Positions 35,764-46,376 of a DNA stretch of 64,000 bases are shown here, piece after piece. Source of the DNA: Macrostomum hystrix (Eukaryota; Platyhelminthes; Macrostomidae); the NCBI GenBank assembly GCA_950097015.1, contig CATNEN010000001.1, positions 3,564,001 to 3,628,000 of the forward strand, given 5' to 3'. The notes below the pieces were generated by a model. It had not been told where the DNA came from. It did not search any database and was given only the letters and a program-made list of their open reading frames with translations. Numbering within the stretch: position 1 is the first letter of the stretch; every line of letters begins with the position of its first letter. Position numbers and translations under genes: made by a program.

Positions 35764-36839
35764 CAGAAAGCGATGCCCCCACCACCGGGCCCGCCCGGGC
35801 CCCACTGCCACGGTGGCGGCATAAATCCAAAAGTTCTGCAAAATACAAGGCCTTCTGGCAATTGAATTGATTTAGAGAATTCCATCATTAGCTGTGAATC
35901 TGACAAAAAATTAACTCACCCTCGGCAATAGGCCGTCAAGCTTCTGAGCTTTACCTGCTCCATTAGGAGCAGGTAGGCTCGCACGCTGTCTCTCTGCAAA
36001 TTTTAAAAACAAAAAATATAGAGCAAGGACGAAGGACGGTTGTTAGTACAATCCTGTATAACTGATAAACGGGGATAACTCATGAAATGGGATAACTAAT
36101 GAACGGGGATGATTGCATGATAAAGTCAATAACTGAAGAAGTGGGATTTTGGAGAAGGATTTGGGATCAGAGAAGGACTTTGGATCTGGGATTAAAGCTG
36201 TAAATCCCAAAACCCCGAATCAACGAATAAATGTATATTTCTGCTATTGACTGCACTGAAGAATTAATTTATAAAGTTAGGAGGGTCACTGTCAACAGCA
36301 CTATTTAAAGGCACAGAAACTCACATTCATCTTCCAATTTCGCCACTTGCGGCCTCCCCGATGATGAGGGCGGCCGCGGCGAATCTGCTGCTGGGGATGG
36401 GGGGAGGGTGGGCTGGGCCTGGGTTGGGTTGGGGAGGGATGGGACGGGCTGGACGGGGGGGTTGGCCGACTGGGGCAGGGGTGGTAAGGGTGGGTTGTGG
36501 GCCTGGGTTGGGTTGAGGAGGGATGGGGCGGGCTGGACGGGGCGGTTGGCCGACTGGGGCAGGGGTGGTGAGGGTGGGTTGTGGGCCTGGGTTGGGTTGA
36601 GGAGGGATGGGGCGGGCTGGAAGGTTGGGTTGGGCGGGGAGAAGAGGGCGGACTGGGGCAGGGGCAGGCTGGGTCGGGATCGGGGGGGGAGCGCCGGCCA
36701 CCCGGGCATATGAAGCCCTGGTGGCCGGCCTGGACGGTGGCGGCGAAGGCGGCGGCGGTGGCGGGGGGCGGGGCGGGGCCCGCAAGGGACGGGCGTCGGC
36801 CTGACCCTTTTTTCGGCCGGCCGATTTTTTCTTTGATGC
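35764..36839 (-). CDS. Spliced AT-hook-like, proline-rich protein gene (partial)
   Basis: Three exons with clean GT-AG borders and matching phases: 36839-36325, 35993-35920 and 35835-35764. An earlier exon is implied by an acceptor at 36840 (ATTTCAG), and a last small exon is not resolved. Exon 1 starts with a basic GRPKKGSGRRP stretch that resembles an AT-hook. It then has about 28-residue repeats rich in P, S and T (84-bp DNA period, 2.5 copies) and an R/G-rich end. The last exon encodes FMPPPWQWGPGG and a glycine run. Probably nuclear; I do not recognise a family. All three minus frames are open across the repeat, but only this one is in phase with the exons. The two genes around it, at 30-31.5 kb and 38-39 kb, are also on the minus strand. 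Confidence 0.5.
36413..36640. repeat. 84-bp G-rich coding minisatellite
   Basis: The marker GTGGGCCTGGGTTGGGTTG recurs at 84-bp spacing (about 36413, 36497, 36581). The plus strand is packed with runs of three or more G and could form G-quadruplexes. It lies inside the first exon of the proline-rich gene. Confidence 0.9.
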
Positions 36840-38173
36840 CTGAAATTATGTATTGCAAAACTCGTTAATCACGCAAATTATGTTTCTTGGAAATTAACAA
36901 ACATGATTCAAGGAAGTGTTGTACCAGTAAACTAACGGTGAGGTAGCTATAGCAGTATATGTAAGTTATAGGTGATTTTGTCAGTTCAAATATTACCTGG
37001 CCTCTTTGGACACATGAAAGAGTTTTTCTTTTCTAAGAAAATACCAAAACTTTGCCACTTAATAGCTTTATTGTTTAAGATAATCATACTTGATTTTCTT
37101 CATCAAATTCTTAAATATTTACTAGTAAGTTTAAATTTTACTCTAAAAGTTGGGTAAAGTCTATCACTTTAATATACCAATGATCTAATATCATGCATAG
37201 AAGGACAATTAATTTGGTTTCTGCATTAAAAAATTCGCAATAAAGTTCGAATTTTTATATTAAAAATTAGATAGAAAGTCAGATACAACAAACAGTAGTA
37301 ATGTAGGATCACATATATATATATATCATTTGTGTGAATTATCTGTGAGTTTCTTGTAAACATTTGCTATAGCATAGCTATAGCTATGCCCTATGTGAAT
37401 CTTTAAAAAATTTAAGTCTCTTTTGAAGAGGACAGAACAGAAGTAGCTATTCCTATATGAAGAAACAAATTTCTTAGCTTAAATTTAGCTAATATATGAT
37501 TTTTTGGAATAAATGTTACAATTACAACCCTATTTGGCTAGAGGAATTCTTTCAGTTTAAGGATGGAATAAATATATATATTTAGACATAACTAGCTATA
37601 ATCAGTGCTGCTGTTGTTGTCATAGACCACATTGAACACATATGAAAATATTTTTTTGTAATGGAGTGTGTGCTTTTGATTTACATGTAAAATATAATAG
37701 ATATTGTTAATTTTTTAACTGGAATTGGCTCTCTATTGTAAACATTTTATAATGCTAAAACACAAGGATCTCACCTTGTATAGTAGCAAAATAGCTGTAT
37801 ACAAAAGATTATCAGGCACACCAGATGGCAAATATGGATCTCAGATTTAAATAGTGAGTTGACAGCTGACCCTACCTATATTTTTATCCATTTTTGCCAA
37901 GCGAGAAGGTTTCCAGAAGTGCCCATAGATTTTGAGTGCAAGGTATTCAGAGCTTTGGTCAATTTTTAAGACTTTAGCTTCACAGCACTATGTTAAATGC
38001 AAGTGGTTAAAATGAATACAGCACATAATAGCTATATCAATCTACATTAAAAAGCTTTCTACTGAGGCTTACAGCACTTCTAGAGTGCAATGTACATTAT
38101 CCTCATTGATTTTAATAGCACATCTATAAAGTGCAATATACTAACTGTTTTATATAACAATTTGCAGTCTAGT
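36840..38173. other. AT-rich spacer, nothing recognised
   Basis: No supported coding, RNA or repeat feature apart from short TA runs near 37313-37325. Confidence 0.5.
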
Positions 38174-39234
38174 CTATCTAGGAAAAAGATGGACTGTCCT
38201 ACTGTTTGGCTGTTGTGAGATAACATGTTCTTCAGCAGCACTTTGCTGTGTCATATGTGACAGGCTTGGTAATGAAAATTGTAAAGGTACCTGAGGAGGT
38301 ACTTGAGACTCAGATATCTGTATTTCATGTGGCAATAACATACCTGGGTAATAATTCTGCGAAAACTGAGCAAGACGTAGGTGACTATGTATTACTTGGT
38401 TTTGAGAACTTTTAAGTTGCTGCAAATGAATGTCTTCTAAATAAGCGTCTGGATTTTGGAATAAAGTATCAATACTATTGATATTTGAAGTAACATTGTT
38501 GAGACTGGTAATATCATTGACATTACTTTGTGATGCTTCTGCACTTTGACTACATTCTTCATTGAGGCTTATCTCAGCCTCAGCAGCATAGTCATTTTGT
38601 TGTGTAGCCACTAGTGCAGAATCATTACCATTTGCACTAGTACCTTGCATGCCAACAAGCAATGCTTGATTATGGTTTGCCAGAGTACCTTCTGTGCTAA
38701 TTGTAGGTGCTACATTTCTCTCATTCCATTCTGAATGAGACCAAAATTTCACTTCACCATGATCAGAAATTGCCTGAAATTGTGCAACACATTGCTGTTG
38801 GTTAAGATTATGGGGTGAAGAGAAGTTAGGAATAAAACGTCCTGGCCCTTTCTTCTGACCTGTAGCTAAATCAGAAGCTATAAGTGCCCATTGAATTGCA
38901 CCAGAGTTGCCTGCCCTTTCATAAGCGTCCTTAGCTATTTTACTAAGCTCTTTGCGCATGTAGACAACACCCTTTTTAATAATTTCTTCAAACTTTCCTT
39001 CTGTTTGAGGAAGCTGCTGCAAATTTTGAAGCCTGTGTTGCGCTTGCTTATCTGCTCTTATAAAATCAACAATAGAACTACATGCTTCTTGGACCTGTCC
39101 ACTCAAAGTGCCAGTGACATCTTTAGAACAGTGATAACTGGCTCTGTCATGTTCAGTAATTCTAATAACAATGTAAGTTTCTTTATGTTTGTCCAAGTCC
39201 TGAATGATTCTTTTAATTGGGCGAGGTCGATTTT
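38174..39234 (-). CDS. Unrecognised Q/S/N-rich protein (3' exon)
   Basis: A 340-residue frame from its first ATG (39196) stays open upstream to about 39250 through a basic segment (RPRPIKRIIQDLDKHKET), so the real 5' end is probably an earlier exon. Residues 1-130 look folded (helical, charged: KFEEIIKKGVVYMRKELSK). After about 150 the protein is low-complexity Q/S/N/H. I recognise no domain. A truncated, slightly diverged copy of its middle part ends each 7.1-kb tandem unit (46100-46376 and 53219-53495), so the gene predates the amplification. A link to a mobile element is possible but not shown. Confidence 0.45.
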
Positions 39235-42200
39235 TAGCAGCTTTTCCTAGTCGTTATTTTTTTGCTATACTTAGACCCTTATATTTCTCTAGCAATGCTA
39301 GAGTCCAAGCTGAAATGAAGAGGTATATGATATTAGAAATATTTAAACGAGACTTTCACTACTAGGCTTTTGTCCAGAACTGCAAGAATTAAAAGTGAGG
39401 CCATGCTTAAGTTAATCTCTCCTTGACCTTGGGGGGAGAGAACAACCGCATTACTGAATTAACTGTTTAAATAAAAAATGAAAAAGTAATACCCAAACCA
39501 GCATTATCCATGATAAGCATATTTACTAAGTTTTCAAGGCAGTCACCCAGTTTTTTTAGAAAACTAAGAAAGCTGCCCTTTTATTTTTTTCCAGTCAGCT
39601 GTACAATTCTGAACAAAAACCAAGTTAGTGGGTGCAGAAATGTTAGAAATGCCCAATTCCTTTAAATCTTACTGTATATAAAACACTTACTAGCACAGCC
39701 CTTCTTTCGAAGAAATTCATTGCCGCTAGTAGGTCCCATCTAAAATTAAGTTTTTTAGAAATATGTAAATCACATGTCTGTCACATGAACTATTTACCTA
39801 CTCTTCATTGGCAAAGTATATATTTTTGGAGAGTCTATAGGCATGTCAAGTAATACCATATTATAGGGCCACAAAATGGTCAAGTTAGAAAATCCAAAAC
39901 TGTAACATGTCACCATTGCTATTAATAGGAAAAAGCATAAAAAATTCATGAAATACAATTTTGAATTCTTAACTTGAAAATTAGTTCTACTTTGAAACTT
40001 ATTCTTTAGGAATTATTTAGCATGGTCATGGTGAATTTTTCAGTCTTGGAACAGCTATTTAAGTATTCTATAGCTACCAGTGGGACTGATATATTCGTTT
40101 CCTTGAAGGTGCTCTTAACAGGCCCTAGTCAAAACACATGCTGCACACATTTCACAAGCTTTGAGTTTTTTTTACTTTTAAAGAGGTAATCACAGTTTGA
40201 TCATGGTTTTCAGTTTTTGCACTAAATATTGATATTAATACATTTTCCTCAAACATTTCCAGCCTGCCTTGCTTGCTGCCTGACTGTTCGCTTGTCAACA
40301 TTATGGACTCTAATGGACGACTAGGTCTATGCTGTCAAACTGCCATTGTCTGGTTCTAGGCAAGCCTCAAGTTACTGCAATACTTTTGCTCTCAGAGCTA
40401 GCTACTATCAGCCTGCAGCTCGACTCTTTGGACGAGCGTGTGAGTTAATATGTATAAAAATATTGATTGCTTTTGTGAAAGTTACAGTTCAATGTGAATT
40501 CAAATGCAATGGCCCTCATTTTTTATAAACATGTGTTTTGGTCCTATATGGTCCTATTCTATTAATGCTACATGCTAATACCAATAATTAAACGAGGACT
40601 CGATTCCATATGATTCTCTTCTCAGATTCTCCTCTCTGCATCAGCCATGATGAGACATGCCCGCTATGGTCAGGCATTTTCCTTATATTTAACACACTGA
40701 CTTTGACAAATAGAGGCTGTTCCTGTTTCTAACTTTCAATTACATTCAAATTCTGCCGCTTTCCACAGTGCTTTTTTTCATCTGCTCTCTCTCCCGATCT
40801 CTTCGTCATTCCCCTTTTCTCCTGCGCCAGATGCAGAGTAAGAACGACTGACAGTTGATACTACTCCTCATCTAGTAGTCTGTGTCGCAACTTTTCTGTA
40901 TTGGTTTGACTGAAATATTCACTTCCTAGAAGGCACTCTTAACAGGTCATTGTCACAGGCCACAGGGCATGTTACATATTTCTCCGGGCTGCAGGTGTGG
41001 GTGCACTGATTAAGAGTTGGACTATCTAAGATTTGACACCTTGATATGTTGGGTTATCGGTAACATACTGGTAACATTACTGGTAACATATGGGTTACCA
41101 GAAATCTGCCTAACACAGGGGAAATAGGAGAGCGTGCATTTGAATGGGAGAGGGTGGCCTATCCTCTGCATATAGGATAGGTGACGCTGTGACGATCTAT
41201 GTGGCTGAGGGGTTGGAGCCCCATTACAATTAATCATCAGAATTCTGAGCACCAAAAATTAGTGAAAATTATCAGCATGAGCTTGCCGTGACACCCGAGA
41301 CAGTAATGACCCCTGGAATGGATTTCTAGGCTATGTATGCCACTGTTTAGATCTGCATGAAAAGCTTGTTAAGCAGGCAGCATTAATGAGCTATTACTAC
41401 TATTAATATTGATAGTAATAATTTATAATACCAGCAATTTCCAACTAGTAGATTATTATACAGCAGTAACAAATATGGATTGATTTTGACATGCCACAAA
41501 CTCTTACAATACATTATTACAAATAAAAAAATATTAAACCGACACCTAAACTTGACTTACCTGTCAGTTCTTATTTGAGCTAATAAAAAAGGGTTTCTAT
41601 TTAACAATTCTAGCTAGTATAGGTTATAGGATATATAATTAGATTTGAAGTTTTGACTCGACGAGCTCTTTACTATTCGAGTTTTGGTGGGAAGAGGAAA
41701 AACAGTTCGTTCCCCTTTGTCCCCCGCTCAAATAGGGATGTATGGCACCATCGTCTAGTTCGTTCCCAAGTTCGCGTAAACAACCCCTCCCAGCCAACCA
41801 CGCTTCATCATGGGGTTCCCACGCTTCACGTTCCCACAGGGAGCTCATGAGCTGCACTCGTCTAGCCGGACTCATGGCACGGTGAGGTGACCTGGGCTAG
41901 CCGTCTAATTTTTACCATGAGCTGGGGCCGGCTAGTCCACGGCCGTTAGGTGGGGGTACGGGGGGTTTTGGCGAAGAGTTTTTCTCTCCCAGGGTGAACT
42001 GCCCTGCGCACATTGGGCCAGCCAGTCAGTCCTCTGCAGTAATAAGCCCTCTCCTCTCTTCTCTCCCCCAAGCTATCGATTTTCCTCGGGTGGGGGCAGG
42101 CAGGCAAGTCCATATTAGTCCCTCTAATATGGCCAGCCCTCCAGCCCCGGCATCTGCTTGCCTCTGTTGCAGTTGCAGTTAGTGCGCTCTTCATTGCCAG

Positions 42201-42948
42201 GTAAAGAATTTTCTGATTCTTGCTACGTTGCTAGTGTTTTTAACCGTGCATTCTACTCAACTATCAAGCTGAGAATGCTTGCTCATTTCTAAGCCACTTT
42301 GTCTTCGAGCAGAGTGGGCTAAATTTGTGCGAAGTGAGTTCTGAGCAGAATTACTTGACATCAGTTTTAGCTATTCGATGCTATGATAAAGGCAGTTTTG
42401 AATCGGCTGTTGATATCTTGCTAAACATTTGCTAAGGACTATTAGAAACTAGCAGTTAAGTACAAATATATTTTGTAGGCCGCCAATATAAGCTGCACTG
42501 TTTTACATCCAGTGTCAGTCTATGGCCGCGGGCTAGCCGGCCTCAGCTCATGCGTTTATCGTGCGCCTAGCCAGGGTGCCCTCATGGAGTCATGGTGAGG
42601 TGAGCTGGGCTAGCCGATCGCAGCTCATGGGCCCAGCCAGGGTGCGCTCCTGGTGAGGTGAGCCAGCAGACAACGAATGCAGATCTATCGACGCAATCAG
42701 CGACATCCGACGCGCCATTTATTGGCCTACCAGACGACATCAGTCTCATCTCTCTAAATATAGCGGTTCTCAAATGGGGTCCCCTCAAAGTCGGTACACC
42801 CCTGCCTGGCAAGACAAGGCAATCAGACAAATTTGATTGATGGGGGTACCACTGACAAAAGTGATTTCGTGATGCCCCATAATTTTGATGGATTTCGATG
42901 GGATTTGATGTCCCGTAGTCTGGGATAGATGTAGAAGAGATCCCTGTC

Positions 42949-44105
42949 GGGCAATCATGAACTTTCCCGCGTTTAATTATTTTTTTATCTTTTTCGTAAC
43001 CTTTATGTGCGGGGTGATGAAAATTAGTATTATTAAAGTTCAGGGGCATAAAAAACACTAGGTACCACGATTATTAGTTAATAAAGAGTCACAGTCAGCA
43101 GGGGTAGTAGTGGCAGATCCAGAATAGGATGTGTCCGAACTGCAGATTCGGGAACGTCCGGCGCCACATAAACTCCTGGAGATATGTCTCGAACAGACCA
43201 TCGGAGGTGCCATGCATCGCTCGGAACTTCGCCTTGCAGTTCCCCCACATGCCCTCGACGGTGTTTGTGTGGGCATCCTGATTGGCAGGGTCGCGGAAGT
43301 GGAGCGAGTGGTTGACGGTAATGTGGTTCTGTAGGGTATTGTACGCGGCCCACTGGTCCGTCACGATCCGTGTCCCTGGGAGCACATGCTGATTGATCAC
43401 CGGTACCAGGGACGCAGCAGATCGGCTCTGCACAGGTACCAGCATGCAGCGGTTGCTGCCCCGCTCCACCATGCCCAGCACCCAGTGGCCTTCTCGGTTC
43501 TGGCCCTGGTGGTACTTCCTGTGCATGAATTTGGACTCGTCGATTTCCACGTCCACACCAGGTCCACCAAGCTGGGTTGGGTGATCGACTAGGTACTGCA
43601 CACAGATGTCGCGCAAGAAGTTAAACCAGTCTATCACCGTGTGCTCGCTGACGCATGTCTCATGGGCCACGTGAGACATCTTCATGCCCAGAAATAGACA
43701 ATGTCAATGAGCTGAACCAGGCTAAGGTGGCTGCCCTCAAAAAAACTGCCCTGCCGTATAGAACAATGGCATCGGCATGTTTTGCAGGACCAGCACACGC
43801 CGTCAGCATAGTCGCGGCCGGCCCGACATTGAAAGGACATTGCGGTGGCACAGTTTGGGCAGTCGATGCTGTTCCGCAGAAGTCCGTGCCGTGCCAGCCA
43901 CTGGACTGCTGTGTCATCCGTCAGCAGGGCCAGCTCACGGTAGTTGAGGTCCAACTCGGTCAGCTCAATGGCAGGAAGAACATCGGCTGGCTCGACTATA
44001 GTTGTTGGTGCGGCAGGTCTTCCGGCCATGTCTTCAATGTCTTCAAAGCTGGAAATTTACGAACAAGATAAAAATAATTAAACGTGGGAAAGTTCATGAT
44101 CGCCC
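42949..44105 (-). mobile_element. Merlin/IS1595-like transposon (unit 1)
   Basis: The ends are inverted repeats of about 35 bp: left GGGCAATCATGAACTTTCCC, right the complement of GGGCGATCATGAACTTTCCC, continuing through GTTTAATTATTTTT. Flanks show CCCTGTC on the left and CCCCGTC on the right, consistent with a target duplication of about 8 bp, though the exact border is ambiguous by 2-3 bases because of the G/C run. Length is about 1.16 kb, with one transposase gene on the minus strand. Confidence 0.85.
43095..44029 (-). pseudogene. IS1595/ISXO2-like DDE transposase, frameshifted (unit 1)
   Basis: Two overlapping minus-strand frames make up one transposase of about 310 residues. Frame 1 (44029-43682, 115 residues) has the zinc-ribbon CPNC...CKTC and the family hallmark RQGSFFEGSHLSL, and ends FWA then TGA. 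Frame 2 (43685-43095, 196 residues) begins four bases earlier at an overlapping ATGA and carries the catalytic residues in VEIDESKF, VTDQWAAY and NTVEGMWGNCK. Family members are normally one ORF, so a one-base frameshift is likely, but the ATGA stop-start overlap would also allow reinitiation. The same break is in both tandem units, so it predates their duplication. Confidence 0.8.
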
Positions 44106-44429
44106 CCGTCGAAAACAGGGGTCTAAAAGACAGCCTGCGGCCTCAGAATGTCAACAGTGTATGGCCCCTGTGTATTTCGTCAAATTTTCTAGGTGACTTT
44201 CCAGGTTAATAAATTCGAGTAGAAATAATTTGAAATCATGAAACCAACTCAGTCGTGTAGGAAATCATTTCTAGATTGATTTTCAATTGAATCCGACTCG
44301 ATAAATTGTGCTCAAATCTCTTGGGACACCGACAACAGCCGTATACTATTTACTGTAGTACGAATGGATACCGTTTAAAATAAGAATATATATGTGCAAT
44401 GGTACAACAATTGTTATACATGTATCATG

Positions 44430-46099
44430 TTTAAATTTTTGTCAAGGTTATATCTACTGATTTTGCTTAGCTAAATTTTTTAGGCCTTGGCCTTAAAACA
44501 CTTGGCCTTTAACTGCATGCGTTTCCCACCACACAGACTTGAAATGGGTGGGTGTTTGCAAGCGCTGACCTGCACTCATGAGAGAAGATTCCTAGGGCGG
44601 GCGACGGAGTCGACTTAAATGACCGCTTAGCTACACGCAAGATTTCGCAGAGAGAGAGAGGAGATGAAGGGAGGTTCAGCGGATGCAGGGAGTGGTCGTA
44701 TCGGTCACAGGCTGGCCAGTCCCACTCGTCCCATAGGCCACAGGCATGACTGCCGTGCCTACCCCAAGCAATGCTCGAAACCGGCTAAAAGTCTAAAGTG
44801 AGGGGTCGGACTATCCGTAATCAGACAGGACAGGGCTAGAGAGCCTACTGTCGTCAGTAGCATGTAAGTAACTGACTCCTAACCTTGGTAGCGGTGGTCG
44901 AAACGGCCCAGGCTCTTGTCACAGAAATGCGGAAAGGCTATTGGCAAAGCGGAAATTGATCTCAGGTAGCGCCACCACCCAATGCGCCTACGTTGCCACC
45001 GCAGACATTTGGGAACTTGGGTCCCCGGAGTACACAGCTCCTAGTTTATCACACAGATCTAGACAAGCCGAAAAAATAGGGCATTCTGCAACTTCCGTTT
45101 TAGACTGGGGTGAGAGCCCCAGAATGGATCGAGACACGCCTCAAAAGGGGATTCCTGAATTCGCGCTACAGAGGTCTAGAAAGGTGGTACTAAGAACTCG
45201 AATGAAAATCCATAGCCGGAATCCTACTCATGAAACATCAGACACATTCTTACATTAGACTGCAGCCTACTCATGAAGTAACTAACAAGTCCGAATCTGT
45301 GCGAGTCGAGGAAATCAGAGGCTGGAGAGATTAAGCAGAACACTGGCCGAGTGGTTATGCAAGCGATGATTATTAGATCACGCCTCTCGCTCCCATGGCC
45401 GCGGTTACGAGAGGCGGGGAATAGAAGGAGAATTCAATTGGCAAAGGAGTTTGACGCGCACACTGGAATCCGCCAGTGAGTGAGGAAAGCCGGCCAAGGA
45501 ATTCCCCGCCCCTAGGCAGCAATGCACACGCTACATTCCGCATTTTACTTGCAAATCCCTAGCTCCTTATTACTCTTATGCGCGCTTACAGTTGTCCTCC
45601 TGCCGCAGCCTTCGGCTCGGCATCACCAGAGCCCGCCCCCTAGGCGATTAGCCGCTCATGATCGAGGGCTGTCTAGCGATAAAATAAAGGCGAAAGAGAG
45701 GCATAGTAAGAGGATTAAGTTGGTTTTAAACGTAGCCCAATAAGTTAAAAGTGCTGTGAATTAATAGTTTATTAGGCTGAAGCAATTCCCTAGCTCCCCT
45801 CCCACTATATGCCGCCTGACTAAGAGTAAATTGTCCCTTGAGAGTGACAATAACCGCTTCGCGGATTACTTATCTGGATCTCGCTTGGCCGCGTGCTGCA
45901 GTCCCGTTGTTCTCGGGGAGAAAGGATGGGGCAAAAACAGCAAGGCAGAGAAGGGAAAACTTCTGCGAGTTGGCAGGGGCCAACACACTGGGAGCTTAGT
46001 GGCTCAATTTAGTGCTCACCTAAAGAGGTGGCTTGCGCTTAGGGGAATGGAGACAGCCAATGGGCCTGTGCTAGCTACGCGGAGCTCAAGGCTCAAGGG
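44430..46099. other. GC-rich island of unknown nature (unit 1)
   Basis: The sequence from about 44520 to 46095 has clearly higher GC than its surroundings and no long ORF (longest about 120 codons). It has several short inverted repeats, for example GCCTCTCG/CGAGAGGC at 45382-45415. It does not resemble a transposase, and I could not identify a ribosomal RNA or tRNA. Origin unresolved. Confidence 0.4.
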
Positions 46100-46376
46100 T
46101 CATAAAGTGTCAATACTATTGATATTTGAAGTAATATTGTTGAGACTGGTAATATCATTGACATTGCTTTGTGATGCTTCTGCACTTTGACTACATTCTT
46201 CATTGAGGCTTATCTCAGCCTCAGCAGCATTGTCATTCTGCTGCGTAGCCACTATTGCAGAATCATTCCCATTTGCACTAGTACCTTGCATGCCAACAAG
46301 CAATGCTTGACTTTGGTTTGCCAGAGTACCTTATGTGCTAATTGTAGGTGCTACATTACTCTCATTCCATTCTGAA
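46100..46376 (-). pseudogene. Truncated copy of the 38-kb Q/S/N-rich gene (unit 1 end)
   Basis: A 67-codon stretch matches residues about 181-247 of the protein encoded at 38174-39234 with a few changes, then stops at the tandem junction. The join runs from CATTCTGAA straight into TTTTTTGCTATAC, skipping about 515 bp that separate these sequences at the parental locus. Confidence 0.85.

Larger units (their letters stand above)
42662..44429 (+). repeat. R1 repeat split by a Merlin-type transposon (unit 1)
   Basis: Left half 42662-42948 and right half about 44106-44429 together match the uninterrupted R1 copy at 380-1003. The repeat is interrupted exactly at the GATCCCTGTC position. Confidence 0.85.
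39258..46376. repeat. 7,119-bp tandem unit 1
   Basis: The whole segment recurs at an exact offset of 7,119 bp with no net indel across every landmark I compared. It comprises part A (39258-41950, shared with a third copy), part B (41951-46099, with the R1 repeat, the Merlin insertion and the GC-rich island), and part C (46100-46376, a fragment of the 38-kb gene). Unit 1 differs from unit 2 at two bases near its left edge (TTATATTTC versus CTATACTTC). Confidence 0.9.

Noticed and set aside
36301-36858. Alternative proline-rich frames in the 84-bp repeat
   Set aside because: Only one of the three frames is in phase with the downstream exons; the others are by-products of the C-rich repeat.
45340-45420. 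tRNA-like phrase CTGGCCGAGTGGTTATGC followed by a hairpin
   Set aside because: I could not fold a full cloverleaf with acceptor and T arms; the hairpin beside it does not complete one.
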